64,000 nt of DNA, from contig NZ_SBJH01000067.1 in the NCBI RefSeq assembly GCF_004368405.1, positions 246,381 through 310,380 on the forward strand. Reading direction: 5' to 3'. The position numbers and the translations under genes were made by a program. This DNA comes from Olivibacter sp. XZL3 (GTDB lineage Bacteria; Bacteroidota; Bacteroidia; Sphingobacteriales; Sphingobacteriaceae). Positions 1 to 8,096 of this stretch are shown piece by piece (the stretch's first letter is position 1; every line of letters begins with the position of its first letter). The notes beneath the pieces are model-generated. The model searched no databases and had not been told where the DNA came from. It saw nothing but the letters and a program-made list of their open reading frames with translations.

Positions 1-344
1 ATCGGAAACTCCATTCCCGATCGATCGCGAAGCGAAATTTCAATTTCGTGCTTCTCGTTAAATATAGAGATGGTCGTCTTTACAATAAATCTATTTTCTT
101 CATTTCCGAACGAATTTTTAACTTTTCGCTCTGTATGATAAGGAAGAATATGAACAGTTCCATATCCTTCAAAATTTTCATCTAAAGGTATAAAACGAAC
201 AAAATTCTTGCGCTTTACTTTGACGAGTTCTATGAACTCACAATGCAGCACCGACGTTTTTGCTCCTGTATCTATTTTAGCTGGAACATTATAAAGCCTA
301 AAATCAATAAAATCGACATGCTCCTTCCAGCCGATAGTTTTCAT
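1..344 (-). CDS. Retropepsin-like putative ATP-dependent zinc protease (RimB/PF05618 type), 3' end outside window
   Basis: The frame opens with ATG at 344 and stays open for 114 codons to the window edge, so the C-terminus is missing. Residues about 23-28 read KIDTGAKT, the Asp-Thr-Gly-Ala signature of the PF05618 family, single-domain aspartyl-protease folds often annotated as 'ATP-dependent zinc protease' and commonly found beside RimK-type glutamate ligases. Near the edge the frame reads LRDRSGMEFP, which fits the strand before the family's second conserved block. No RimK homologue is visible here; it could lie beyond position 1. purM ends 37 bp upstream on the same strand, so the two may be cotranscribed. 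Family assignment is from motif recognition; the substrate is unknown. Confidence 0.75.
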   Translation of the reverse strand, partial: MKTIGWKEHVDFIDFRLYNVPAKIDTGAKTSVLHCEFIELVKVKRKNFVRFIPLDENFEGYGTVHILPYHTERKVKNSFGNEENRFIVKTTISIFNEKHEIEISLRDRSGMEFP

Positions 345-380
345 AAAAGTTAATTTCAGCTTATAACGACCACTTCCAAT

Positions 381-1556
381 TTAAGAATAAACAAATTCCC
401 CGAACTCAGATCGAACGGTAACCTTTTTCTGCTCGCTACTTTCAACTCTTCCAATAACTTTTGCACCGATATCGAACTTTTCGGCAATATGAATAAGGTC
501 AGCCGCTATCGCTTCAGGCACATATAACTCCATCCTATGCCCCATATTAAACACTTTATACATCTCTTGCCAGGCGGTTTGAGATTCAGCCTGAATAAGC
601 TTAAACAAAGGCGGTACAGCAAAGAGATCGTCTTTAATCACATGTGCGTTATCAATAAAGTGCAACACTTTAGTTTGTGCACCGCCACTGCAATGAACCA
701 TCCCGTGTATACTTCCACGATACTGATCCAAGATCTCCTTAATTACCGGCGCGTAGGTTCGCGTTGGAGAAAGAACTAACTTTCCGACTGTCATATCCTC
801 ACCGTTAACCGCAATTGTATCGGTAAGCGCCTTACTTCCTGAAAACACTAAGTCATATGGAATAGCGGGATCATAACTTTCTTTATATTTTTCGGCTACT
901 GATTTATTAAACACGTCGTGCCTCGCGGATGTCAATCCATTCGATCCCATCCCACCATTGTACTCCTTTTCATAGCTTGCTTTTCCATAGGAAGAAAGTC
1001 CAACAATCACATCGCCGGCCTGTATCTTGTGATTGGAAATAACATCCGAACGCTTCATTCGACAGGTAACGGTGCTATCAACAATGATAGTTCTAACCAA
1101 ATCACCGACATCGGCTGTTTCTCCGCCCGTAGAATAAATCCCAATGCCGAGGTCACTCAACTCTTGTAATATCTGTTCCGTCCCGTTAATAATTTCAGCA
1201 ATTACTTCCCCCGGAATCAAATTTTTATTCCGTCCTATTGTTGAAGAAATTAATATATTGTCCAAAGCACCCACGCAAAGCAGGTCGTCAATATTCATTA
1301 CAATCGCGTCCTGCGCGATTCCTCTCCATACTGACAAATCACCCGTTTCCTTCCAGTAAACATACGCCAGCGACGATTTTGTCCCAGCGCCATCGGCATG
1401 CATGATGTTGCACCAATCAGGATCTCCTCCTAAAATGTCGGGAATTATTTTACAAAACGCCTTCGGAAACAATCCTTTGTCTATATGCTTAATGGCATTA
1501 TGCACATCTTCTTTACCGGCCGAAACGCCGCGTTGGTTATACTTTAAATCTGACAT
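381..1556 (-). CDS. purM: Phosphoribosylformylglycinamidine cyclo-ligase (AIR synthase)
   Basis: This 391-residue protein is the Bacteroidota form of PurM, which closes FGAM to aminoimidazole ribonucleotide with ATP in purine synthesis. DGAGTK at about 55-60 is the N-terminal nucleotide/phosphate-binding motif, and MNIDDLLCVGA at about 87-97 matches the conserved N-D segment of the PurM/SelD/ThiL superfamily. The C-terminal half carries the PurM-C glycine-rich segments (HCSGGAQTK and NMGHRM). The frame extends three codons upstream to a TTG, but the ATG at 1556 is preferred because the family begins near MSDLKYNQRGVSAG and a promoter -7 box lies just upstream. No other pur gene is nearby, so it is a scattered pathway gene. 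Confidence 0.9.
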   Translation of the reverse strand: MSDLKYNQRGVSAGKEDVHNAIKHIDKGLFPKAFCKIIPDILGGDPDWCNIMHADGAGTKSSLAYVYWKETGDLSVWRGIAQDAIVMNIDDLLCVGALDNILISSTIGRNKNLIPGEVIAEIINGTEQILQELSDLGIGIYSTGGETADVGDLVRTIIVDSTVTCRMKRSDVISNHKIQAGDVIVGLSSYGKASYEKEYNGGMGSNGLTSARHDVFNKSVAEKYKESYDPAIPYDLVFSGSKALTDTIAVNGEDMTVGKLVLSPTRTYAPVIKEILDQYRGSIHGMVHCSGGAQTKVLHFIDNAHVIKDDLFAVPPLFKLIQAESQTAWQEMYKVFNMGHRMELYVPEAIAADLIHIAEKFDIGAKVIGRVESSEQKKVTVRSEFGEFVYS

Positions 1557-1562
1557 ACGGCG

Positions 1563-1570
1563 CAAAAGTA
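1563..1570 (-). promoter_or_regulatory. Bacteroidota -7 promoter box of purM
   Basis: The minus strand reads TACTTTTG, matching the Bacteroidota -7 consensus TAnnTTTG, and ends 6 nt before the purM ATG. The transcript would start only about two or three bases before the start codon. No good TTG -33 element is visible at the usual distance, so the call is tentative. Confidence 0.45.
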
Positions 1571-1628
1571 ACTAATCCCACTGATATTTTAACCACCTTA
1601 ATATAAATATAACGTGATCGCACAGAAT

Positions 1629-1660
1629 AAAAAAATCCCTGAAGGAAAACCTCCAGGGAT
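1629..1660 (-). terminator. Intrinsic terminator of glnN
   Basis: An inverted repeat pairs ATCCCTGAAGG (1635-1645) with CCTCCAGGGAT (1650-1660) around a four-base loop, with one mismatch. On the minus strand it is followed by a run of seven T. It lies 24 bp past the glnN stop, in the right orientation. Confidence 0.85.
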
Positions 1661-1683
1661 GTATTTTCACAAAAATGAACCTT

Positions 1684-3873
1684 TTATCTTACAAAAAGAA
1701 GTTCTCTTAATTTTGGAAGCGGCCATTGGCGATCATCAATGATCTGCTCAAGCTTATTGATATGATAACGGATTTTATCAAAATATGGCTTCACATTCTC
1801 ATCATAAGCAATTGCTTTTTCACGAACGTCTTCCAGTACATTTGCTTTCTTGCGTTCCTGTCTCATCGCTTCAGCCTCCTCGAGTATCACGTTGATATGC
1901 TCGCCTATACGCTCCAACAGCTCAGACTGCGATTTGTATGCGGACTCTTTTATACCGAGCTCCTTTAATCCTTTCACATTCTCAATCAACTCGTTTTGAT
2001 ACGTAATTGCGGCCGGAACGATAGAGCTGTTTACAATCTCCCCTATTACGCGAGCTTCAATTTGAATTTTCTTAAAGTAATTCTCTAATAAAATTTCGTG
2101 ACGGGCCTCTCCTTCGCGTTTTGTCATGATTCCTAAAGATTCGAACATCTTTTCGGTTTTTTCACTTACGTAAACGTCTAAAGCTTTCGGCGTAGTCTTG
2201 ATGTTGGATAAACCGCGTTTTGCTGCTTCTTCCTCCCACTCCTTACTGTATCCATTACCTTCGAAACGAATAGCTTTCGATTCTTTAATATATTTACGTA
2301 CTACATTTAGAATCGCTAAATCTTTCTTAGTTCCTTTTTTAATCTGCTTGTCAACTTCCACTTTGAACTTCGCCAACTGTTCTGCGACGATAGCGTTCAG
2401 TACCGTCATTGGGCTCGCAGAGTTTGCGGAAGATCCAACTGCACGGAATTCAAACTTATTTCCGGTAAAGGCAAATGGAGAGGTACGGTTACGATCGGTA
2501 TTATCTAATTGCAAGGTAGGAATTTTAGGAATACCGTGCCACAACTGGCTGTCTGCTTTCACTTTCTTGGCAACACGCGCAGTTTCAACTTCGTCCAGTA
2601 CAGCATTTAATTGGCTACCCAAGAAAATAGAAATGATAGCTGGAGGTGCTTCATTTGCACCTAAACGGTGATCGTTGCTAGCTGTGGCGATAGAAGCTCT
2701 TAATAAATCAGAATGTTCGTATACCGCACGGATAACATTCACAAAGAAGGTTAAGAACATCAAGTTATTCTTAGGAGTCTTCCCTGGAGACAATAAATTG
2801 ATGCCCGTGTTAGTAATTAACGACCAGTTATTGTGCTTACCCGAGCCATTGATGTCGGCATACGGCTTTTCGTGCAGAAGAACTTTAAAATTGTGGCGGA
2901 TAGCTACTTGCTCCATCAAATTCATCAACAGTTGATTATGATCAATTGCCAGGTTGATCTCCTCAAACATAGGAGCACATTCGAACTGTGAAGGGGCTAC
3001 TTCATTGTGCCGTGTTTTTAATGGAATGCCCAATTTCAGTGCTTCTTGTTCTAGGTCGACCATAAAAGCCAGAACGCGCTCAGGAATCGCACCGAAGTAA
3101 TGATCTTCTAGTTGTTGGCCTTTGGCAGACATATGGCCAAATAGTGTCCTTCCGGTCAATTGTAAATCAGGACGGCCATTGAACAAGGCTAAATCAACCA
3201 AAAAATATTCCTGCTCAATCCCTAAAGAAGGGAAAACCTTCTCAACGCCTTTGTCAAAATACTGTGCAACATCTACCGCAGCTTTGTCCAATGCATTTAA
3301 AGTTTTAAGCAAAGGTGCTTTATAGTCTAATGCTTCTCCGGTATATGACAGAAAAACTGTGGGAATACAAAGCGTTTTACTTCCTCCGGTTTCATAAATA
3401 AAGGCAGGTGAAGAAGGATCCCAGCCGGTATATCCCCTTGCTTCAAAGGTGTTGCGGATACCACCATTGGGGAAGCTGGAAGCGTCTGGTTCTTGTTGTA
3501 CTAATGCGTCAGCTGTAAATTTCTCAATAGCCACACCATCACCGCCAGGCTCAAAGAAAGCGTCGTGCTTTTCAGCGGTTGCGCCTGTTAAAGGCTGAAA
3601 CCAGTGTGTATAATGACTCACACCGTTGCTAATGGCCCAACTCTTCATTGCCTGCGATATGTGCTCCGCTAAATCAAAATCGATGGCCTCTCCGGCCTCA
3701 ATTACACTAGTTAATTTGGCGAATACATTTTTAGGCAAATATTCTTTCATCTTCTTCACGGTAAAAACATTTTTACCAAAGTATGAAGAGGCTTTTTCTC
3801 CAGCAGCGATCACTGCCGGCCTTTTGTCACGAGAAATTGCAGCTTCAACTGCACTAAACCTAAGATTTGACAT
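1684..3873 (-). CDS. glnN: Glutamine synthetase type III
   Basis: At 729 residues this is the long GSIII class, which ligates ammonia to glutamate using ATP and is typical of Bacteroidota. It has the GS catalytic-core landmarks: GIEQEY at 218-223 (metal-binding glutamates), NEVAPSQFE at 290-298, the NGSGKHNNWS loop at 342-351 (equivalent of the NGSGMH motif), and DRNRTSPFAF at 460-469 followed by FEFRAVG. The N-terminal 150 residues and the C-terminal 150-residue helical region are GSIII-specific extensions. The ATG at 3873 agrees with the family start. It is monocistronic, with its own terminator and a 365-bp upstream gap that may hold nitrogen-responsive control sites, though none could be identified by eye. 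Confidence 0.96.
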   Translation of the reverse strand: MSNLRFSAVEAAISRDKRPAVIAAGEKASSYFGKNVFTVKKMKEYLPKNVFAKLTSVIEAGEAIDFDLAEHISQAMKSWAISNGVSHYTHWFQPLTGATAEKHDAFFEPGGDGVAIEKFTADALVQQEPDASSFPNGGIRNTFEARGYTGWDPSSPAFIYETGGSKTLCIPTVFLSYTGEALDYKAPLLKTLNALDKAAVDVAQYFDKGVEKVFPSLGIEQEYFLVDLALFNGRPDLQLTGRTLFGHMSAKGQQLEDHYFGAIPERVLAFMVDLEQEALKLGIPLKTRHNEVAPSQFECAPMFEEINLAIDHNQLLMNLMEQVAIRHNFKVLLHEKPYADINGSGKHNNWSLITNTGINLLSPGKTPKNNLMFLTFFVNVIRAVYEHSDLLRASIATASNDHRLGANEAPPAIISIFLGSQLNAVLDEVETARVAKKVKADSQLWHGIPKIPTLQLDNTDRNRTSPFAFTGNKFEFRAVGSSANSASPMTVLNAIVAEQLAKFKVEVDKQIKKGTKKDLAILNVVRKYIKESKAIRFEGNGYSKEWEEEAAKRGLSNIKTTPKALDVYVSEKTEKMFESLGIMTKREGEARHEILLENYFKKIQIEARVIGEIVNSSIVPAAITYQNELIENVKGLKELGIKESAYKSQSELLERIGEHINVILEEAEAMRQERKKANVLEDVREKAIAYDENVKPYFDKIRYHINKLEQIIDDRQWPLPKLRELLFVR

Positions 3874-4238
3874 GCTTTTGTGTTGATATTTTATTATTTT
3901 TTTGTCTTGTTTAGAGATTGTGCCGTAAAAATCATCATATTTTTTTGAAATCTCCTAATATTTATTCAAAAAAATATCGCTAAGGTAATATTGTCATAAT
4001 ATTTTATTAAGAAATACAAATGCGGTTCATTGAAAATGCGGAGCGAGATATGCGAAAAAAGCAGTCCTTTTTTCGAGGAATTTTGAAGCGTAAAACAGAT
4101 CTGAGAAAAACAGACTCGTCGATAAAGCGGGGGATATATACTTAAGGTTAACAGTATAAGGTCATTAGGTAAGGTTAGCGTAACGAAAAGTGGAAGCTCA
4201 CTTTAAGAGTGAACAGGGGAATAGTAACCGTTGTTTCT
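3874..4238. other. Upstream region of glnN, no gene recognised
   Basis: This 365-bp stretch separates glnN from a small membrane-protein gene. The half nearest glnN (3890-4020) is very A+T-rich and probably contains its promoter, but no clear TAnnTTTG box stands out. At 4053-4075 there is a perfect 9-bp stem, CGAAAAAAG/CTTTTTTCG, with a five-base loop. A second small hairpin, TCACT/AGTGA, occurs near 4199-4213. A structured regulatory RNA is possible, but I recognise no RNA family. Confidence 0.4.
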
Positions 4239-4361
4239 TTATGAATTGCAATGGCCAAGGGCATAATACACAATAACAAAAATCAGGATAGTCGACAAAC
4301 ATCCTCCTCCCAGCTTTTTAGCTGTAAAACCCGCAATGAGTGCTCTAAAGAAATTATTCAT
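4239..4361 (-). CDS. 40-residue hydrophobic membrane protein of unknown function
   Basis: An ATG at 4361 opens a 40-codon frame ending in TAA at 4239. The protein starts MNNFFRALIAGFTAKKLGGG, continues with a single strongly hydrophobic helix (about residues 22-35, STILIFVIVYYALG) and ends HCNS. The layout, a short amphipathic start, KK-L-GGGC hinge and one membrane helix, resembles small Bacteroidota proteins that I have seen annotated only as hypothetical. It lies 58 bp downstream of the CDF exporter gene on the same strand and may be its last cistron. The coding call rests on clean boundaries and composition; no function can be given. Confidence 0.6.
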   Translation of the reverse strand: MNNFFRALIAGFTAKKLGGGCLSTILIFVIVYYALGHCNS

Positions 4362-4419
4362 CTGTTAAAATTTTATAACAAAACTCTTTAACAGCCCATT
4401 TTGTTTGTTGAAAGTTTAT

Positions 4420-5421
4420 TTAACTATCAAAATGCTTCTTGTTTTTCATAACCAATGGAGCGTCCCAAGAGATCTCCACGTTTTTCTCCTCACTCCTAAT
4501 AGGGCAGTTTTTCATATTGCAGTAGTGGCAACAGGCAGGCAGACAAGGATCCGCGTGAATGAAAAGTTCAGTATCTATATGGACATGCTGATTAATAAGG
4601 CCGTCTACTTTCGACACTTCTTCATGAACCTTTATTAAATCAAAATAATTAGGTAGGGTCATATGACAATCAATATGCAACTCATGCCCATAACGCTGGA
4701 CGCGCAAATTATGTACATCGATCCAGCTATCCCTTCTGTTTTTCTCTAGTATCTGTACAACCCGATCTATCAGTTCGAAATCAGATTCATCCATTAAGCC
4801 ACCAATCGATTTTCGCAATAAGCTATAACCGCTATACAAGATGTAGATTCCTAAGCCTAAAGAAAGCGCAATATCAATTTGGTGTAAGCCGGTAATATAA
4901 AGCAAAAGCAATCCGAATAGCAGCCCTAATGTACTGTAAGAGTCAACTTGTAGGTGCTTTCCGTCCGCCATAATGGTAAGTGAATTCAGGGCTCTTCCTC
5001 TTTTTATCATATAAGCACCCAAGAAAAAGTTGACCAGTCCAGTAAATGCAATAACACCCATCCCCTCCAATAGATTACTGATTTGCTCTGGAAAGAAGAT
5101 GCTATAAAGGGCCTTTCCAACGATCAAGACGCCTGCGATAAAAATCAAGCCGCCTTCCAAAAAAACGGAAAAAAATTCCACTTTACCGTGTCCGTACGGA
5201 TGATTTTCGTCTTTAGGCTGAGAAGAAAGATGAATACTGTAAAAAGCAAAGCCACTGGCTACTACGTTGACAATACTCTCTACTGCATCTGTTAGAATCG
5301 CATTGGAATGCGTTATCAAATAAGCTGTAAACTTGACTAGCATTAAAATGACGCCAGCACTTAGTGAGTATAAAATGATCCGCTTCTGTTCCTTCACCTT
5401 AAAGAGTTCCTTAAAGTACAA
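4420..5421 (-). CDS. Cation diffusion facilitator (CDF) family metal exporter
   Basis: A 333-residue inner-membrane transporter with about six helices in the first 205 residues. The transport site is visible as DAVES (45-49) in helix 2 and HLQVD (156-160, the HxxxD motif) in helix 5, with HPYGHGKVE at 74-82 as the family loop. A cytoplasmic domain follows. The tail has an unusual cysteine-rich segment, HADPCLPACCHYCNMKNCPI (about 291-310), with six cysteines that could bind or sense Zn, Fe or other divalent metals. The start codon is TTG at 5421: an in-frame stop lies four codons upstream and the next Met is at residue 27, inside the first helix. Substrate metal is not determined. Confidence 0.88.
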   Translation of the reverse strand: MYFKELFKVKEQKRIILYSLSAGVILMLVKFTAYLITHSNAILTDAVESIVNVVASGFAFYSIHLSSQPKDENHPYGHGKVEFFSVFLEGGLIFIAGVLIVGKALYSIFFPEQISNLLEGMGVIAFTGLVNFFLGAYMIKRGRALNSLTIMADGKHLQVDSYSTLGLLFGLLLLYITGLHQIDIALSLGLGIYILYSGYSLLRKSIGGLMDESDFELIDRVVQILEKNRRDSWIDVHNLRVQRYGHELHIDCHMTLPNYFDLIKVHEEVSKVDGLINQHVHIDTELFIHADPCLPACCHYCNMKNCPIRSEEKNVEISWDAPLVMKNKKHFDS

Positions 5422-5605
5422 AGTTAAAAATTAAAAACTCATAATAGCCGATTTCATGCTGGGATTCCTGTATCGCGCAGTAAGCACCGGCTTGCTGCCT
5501 AAATGATCTTGAGTGGAATTCATTGCGAATATGCCAGAACAAACCCGCATTCAAAGCTTTTTTTCAAAAAGATGTGTAGACAATTTAAAATAATAGAATT
5601 TTGCT

Positions 5606-5613
5606 TAGGTTTG
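5606..5613 (+). promoter_or_regulatory. Bacteroidota -7 promoter box of aspC
   Basis: TAGGTTTG fits TAnnTTTG and ends 7 nt before the aspC ATG, implying a 5' leader of only a few bases. The -33 position is not a clean TTG. Confidence 0.45.
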
Positions 5614-5620
5614 TAATCTA

Positions 5621-6826
5621 ATGGAAACAATATCAATATTATCTGAAAGAATCAATAACCTATCTGAATCGGCCACACTGAAAATGACCAAATTGGGTAG
5701 GGAGTTGGCAGCTCAAGGCGCCAACATTATTAGCCTGAGTGTAGGTGAACCCGACTTCAATACACCGAATCATATAAAGGAAGCAGCGAAGAAAGCGTTG
5801 GATGAAAATTATACGCGCTATTCACCGGTACCGGGCTATCCGGAACTGAGGAAGGCGATCGCAAAGAAGCTAAAGGAAGAAAATGGATTAGATTATGATA
5901 TTTCGCAAATTGTGGTTTCTACAGGCGCTAAACAGTCCTTATCAAATGCTATCCTCTGTGTAATCAATCCAGGGGATGAAGTGATTATTCCGACACCTTA
6001 TTGGGTCTCTTATTCGGAAATGGTGAATCTGGCAGAAGGAAAATCGGTTTTCATTAACACAAGTATTGAAAGCGACTTTAAAATTACACCTGAAGAACTG
6101 GAAGCTGCTATAACGGAAAAAACGAAGTTGTTTATGTTCTCTTCGCCCTGCAACCCTACCGGTAGCGTTTATAGCAAACAAGAGCTTGCGGCACTAGTGG
6201 AAGTATTCGAGAAATATCCTCAGATTTACATCATCTCAGACGAGATATATGAGCATATAAATTTCAAAAGTAAACACGAATCGATTGCACAATTCGACAG
6301 TGTAAAGGATAGGGTAATCTTAATCAATGGATTTTCCAAGTCTTACGCAATGACGGGTTGGCGTCTCGGCTATCTCGCCGCCAGTAAGGAGATAGCAGCA
6401 GCCAATGACAAGCTCCAAGGTCAAACCACTTCGGGAACATGTTCAATTGCCCAGCGCGCGGGAATTGCGGCCTACGAAGGAGGCTTAGATACTGTCCTTG
6501 AAATGAAAAAGGCGTTTGAACGTCGCAGAGAGCTTGTATACAATGCATTGAAAGACATTAAAGACGTCAAAGTAAATTTACCAGAAGGTGCTTTTTATTT
6601 CTTCCCCGATGTGAGCGCATTTTTCGGGAGGAAAGACCAGAGGGGAAATGTTATTACGAATTCGTCGGATTTAGCACTTTACCTCTTGAATGAGGCACAT
6701 GTAGCAACAGTTGGAGGTGATTCATTTGGCAATAACGATTGTATCCGCTTGTCTTATGCTGCATCAGATGAGCAATTAACAGAAGCGCTACGCCGCATTA
6801 AGGTCGCACTTGAGCAATTAGTTTAA
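5621..6826 (+). CDS. aspC: Pyridoxal-phosphate aspartate aminotransferase (class I)
   Basis: A 401-residue fold-type I aminotransferase that exchanges the amino group between aspartate and 2-oxoglutarate. NGFSK at 237-241 carries the PLP-binding lysine (K240), CNPTG at 177-181 and SDEIYEH at 206-212 are the usual cofactor-contact motifs, and the C-terminal IRLSYAAS holds the substrate-carboxylate arginine. Length and motifs match the AspB/AspC Ib subgroup of Bacteroidota. It is a single gene flanked by a -7 promoter box and a strong terminator. Exact substrate range (Asp alone, or Asp plus prephenate) cannot be read from the sequence. Confidence 0.9.
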   Translation: METISILSERINNLSESATLKMTKLGRELAAQGANIISLSVGEPDFNTPNHIKEAAKKALDENYTRYSPVPGYPELRKAIAKKLKEENGLDYDISQIVVSTGAKQSLSNAILCVINPGDEVIIPTPYWVSYSEMVNLAEGKSVFINTSIESDFKITPEELEAAITEKTKLFMFSSPCNPTGSVYSKQELAALVEVFEKYPQIYIISDEIYEHINFKSKHESIAQFDSVKDRVILINGFSKSYAMTGWRLGYLAASKEIAAANDKLQGQTTSGTCSIAQRAGIAAYEGGLDTVLEMKKAFERRRELVYNALKDIKDVKVNLPEGAFYFFPDVSAFFGRKDQRGNVITNSSDLALYLLNEAHVATVGGDSFGNNDCIRLSYAASDEQLTEALRRIKVALEQLV

Positions 6827-6851
6827 CTCAATTTTAGCGACGACGAGGGAT

Positions 6852-6891
6852 ACCGGCCTTTGCTACAAAGCAAAGGCCGGTGTTTTTTTTT
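6852..6891 (+). terminator. Intrinsic terminator of aspC
   Basis: The stem ACCGGCCTTTGC/GCAAAGGCCGGT has a short loop and is followed by nine T. It overlaps the stop codon of the convergent oxidoreductase gene, so it may serve both transcripts. Confidence 0.93.
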
Positions 6892-8092
6892 ATATATCGT
6901 AATCTTCTTTCCAATATTCCGGTCGATCATTGTAAATAGCATTGTTGGCCATAGCAACACAGATAGCTGCGCTTGCTCCGCGCCTTACATTAGAAGAGGG
7001 AAGTGAATTGGTCTTCACCGCTTTATAAAATTCCTGCAAGGCATACCAGGTACCGTCCTTGGTAGGTTCGTCTAAAATGGGTGTTCCGCCATCTTTATTC
7101 CAAACGATTTTTGTCGCACCGCTCACGCCGTCCACCGTATCCAATTCGGATCTTACTTCTTTTTCAGGATAAAATAAACCTGTATTGGTAAGTAAAGAGA
7201 CCGTTCCTTTAGTGCCTTTTATTTTAAATAAGTAACCATCTCTAGCGTTTCCACAGGTAGCACCAAAATTGCCGATCATGCCTGCCTTTTTGTACCTAAA
7301 CATCACCTGTATATTGTCGCAGGTCTCTCTACCATCCGGATACACATCGATCCCGCCTGTACCGTAAACTTCATCAGGATGGGTGTCAAAAGCCCAGTTA
7401 ATAAAATCAATTTGATGGGAGAGCAATTCGGCCGCTAAACCTCCCGAGAACTCCTTATACATTCGCCAATTGATTTGTCTTTCCAGTTGGGGATTAGGGA
7501 CGGATCTGCGCCAGGTCCCATTTCTGTCCCATCGGCAATCGACTTGGGTGACTTTCCCTAAAAAGCCGCTGCCAATCATGTCTTTCACTTTAAAATACAG
7601 CGGCGAATACCGATATTGGTACCCCACCTGAACCGTCTGCTTCGGGTACTTATCAGCAATGGCTACCAATTGTTTTGCTTCCTCAATCGAATAAGTCATC
7701 GTCTTCTCAACATAGACATGTTTACCTGCTTCGATTGCATCTTTAGCAATAACAAAATGTTCACTCAGTGGGACAGCAATAAATACGGCATCCAGCTCTT
7801 TATCTTCCAGCATGGATTCATGCGATTTGAACTTTCGGATTTTGTCGTCTTTCAGAAAATTATTGGTTTCTTCCAACCTAAAATCCAAAACATCGCAGTA
7901 ACTTCTAATCTTGAAGAGTTCAGGTAATGACTTGATCACTGATAAAACGCCTTTTCCCCGATCACCACAGCCAATCATTCCGATATTGATAGGCTTATCA
8001 GCCAGCCATGCAGCTTTTGCCGGCAGATCATTAAACATAACCAAACTCCCGCCCAACAGACTGCTTTGCTGTAAAAAAATTCTCCTATTCAT
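6890..8092 (-). CDS. Exported Gfo/Idh/MocA family oxidoreductase
   Basis: This 400-residue protein starts MNRRIFLQQSSLLGGSLVMF, a signal with an arginine pair and hydrophobic stretch suggesting Tat export of a folded cofactor enzyme. The Rossmann motif GCGDRG is at 41-46, and the family's EKP motif is present as EKT at 129-131, keeping the catalytic lysine. The family acts on sugars or sugar derivatives with NAD(P). It follows the DUF1080 gene by 4 bp, so the two are surely cotranscribed. DUF1080 proteins include 3-keto-glycoside hydrolases, and Gfo/Idh enzymes can make 3-keto sugars, so a shared role in oxidative glycoside degradation is a reasonable inference. The actual sugar is unknown. 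Confidence 0.85.
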   Translation of the reverse strand: MNRRIFLQQSSLLGGSLVMFNDLPAKAAWLADKPINIGMIGCGDRGKGVLSVIKSLPELFKIRSYCDVLDFRLEETNNFLKDDKIRKFKSHESMLEDKELDAVFIAVPLSEHFVIAKDAIEAGKHVYVEKTMTYSIEEAKQLVAIADKYPKQTVQVGYQYRYSPLYFKVKDMIGSGFLGKVTQVDCRWDRNGTWRRSVPNPQLERQINWRMYKEFSGGLAAELLSHQIDFINWAFDTHPDEVYGTGGIDVYPDGRETCDNIQVMFRYKKAGMIGNFGATCGNARDGYLFKIKGTKGTVSLLTNTGLFYPEKEVRSELDTVDGVSGATKIVWNKDGGTPILDEPTKDGTWYALQEFYKAVKTNSLPSSNVRRGASAAICVAMANNAIYNDRPEYWKEDYDI

Positions 8093-8096
8093 CCTC

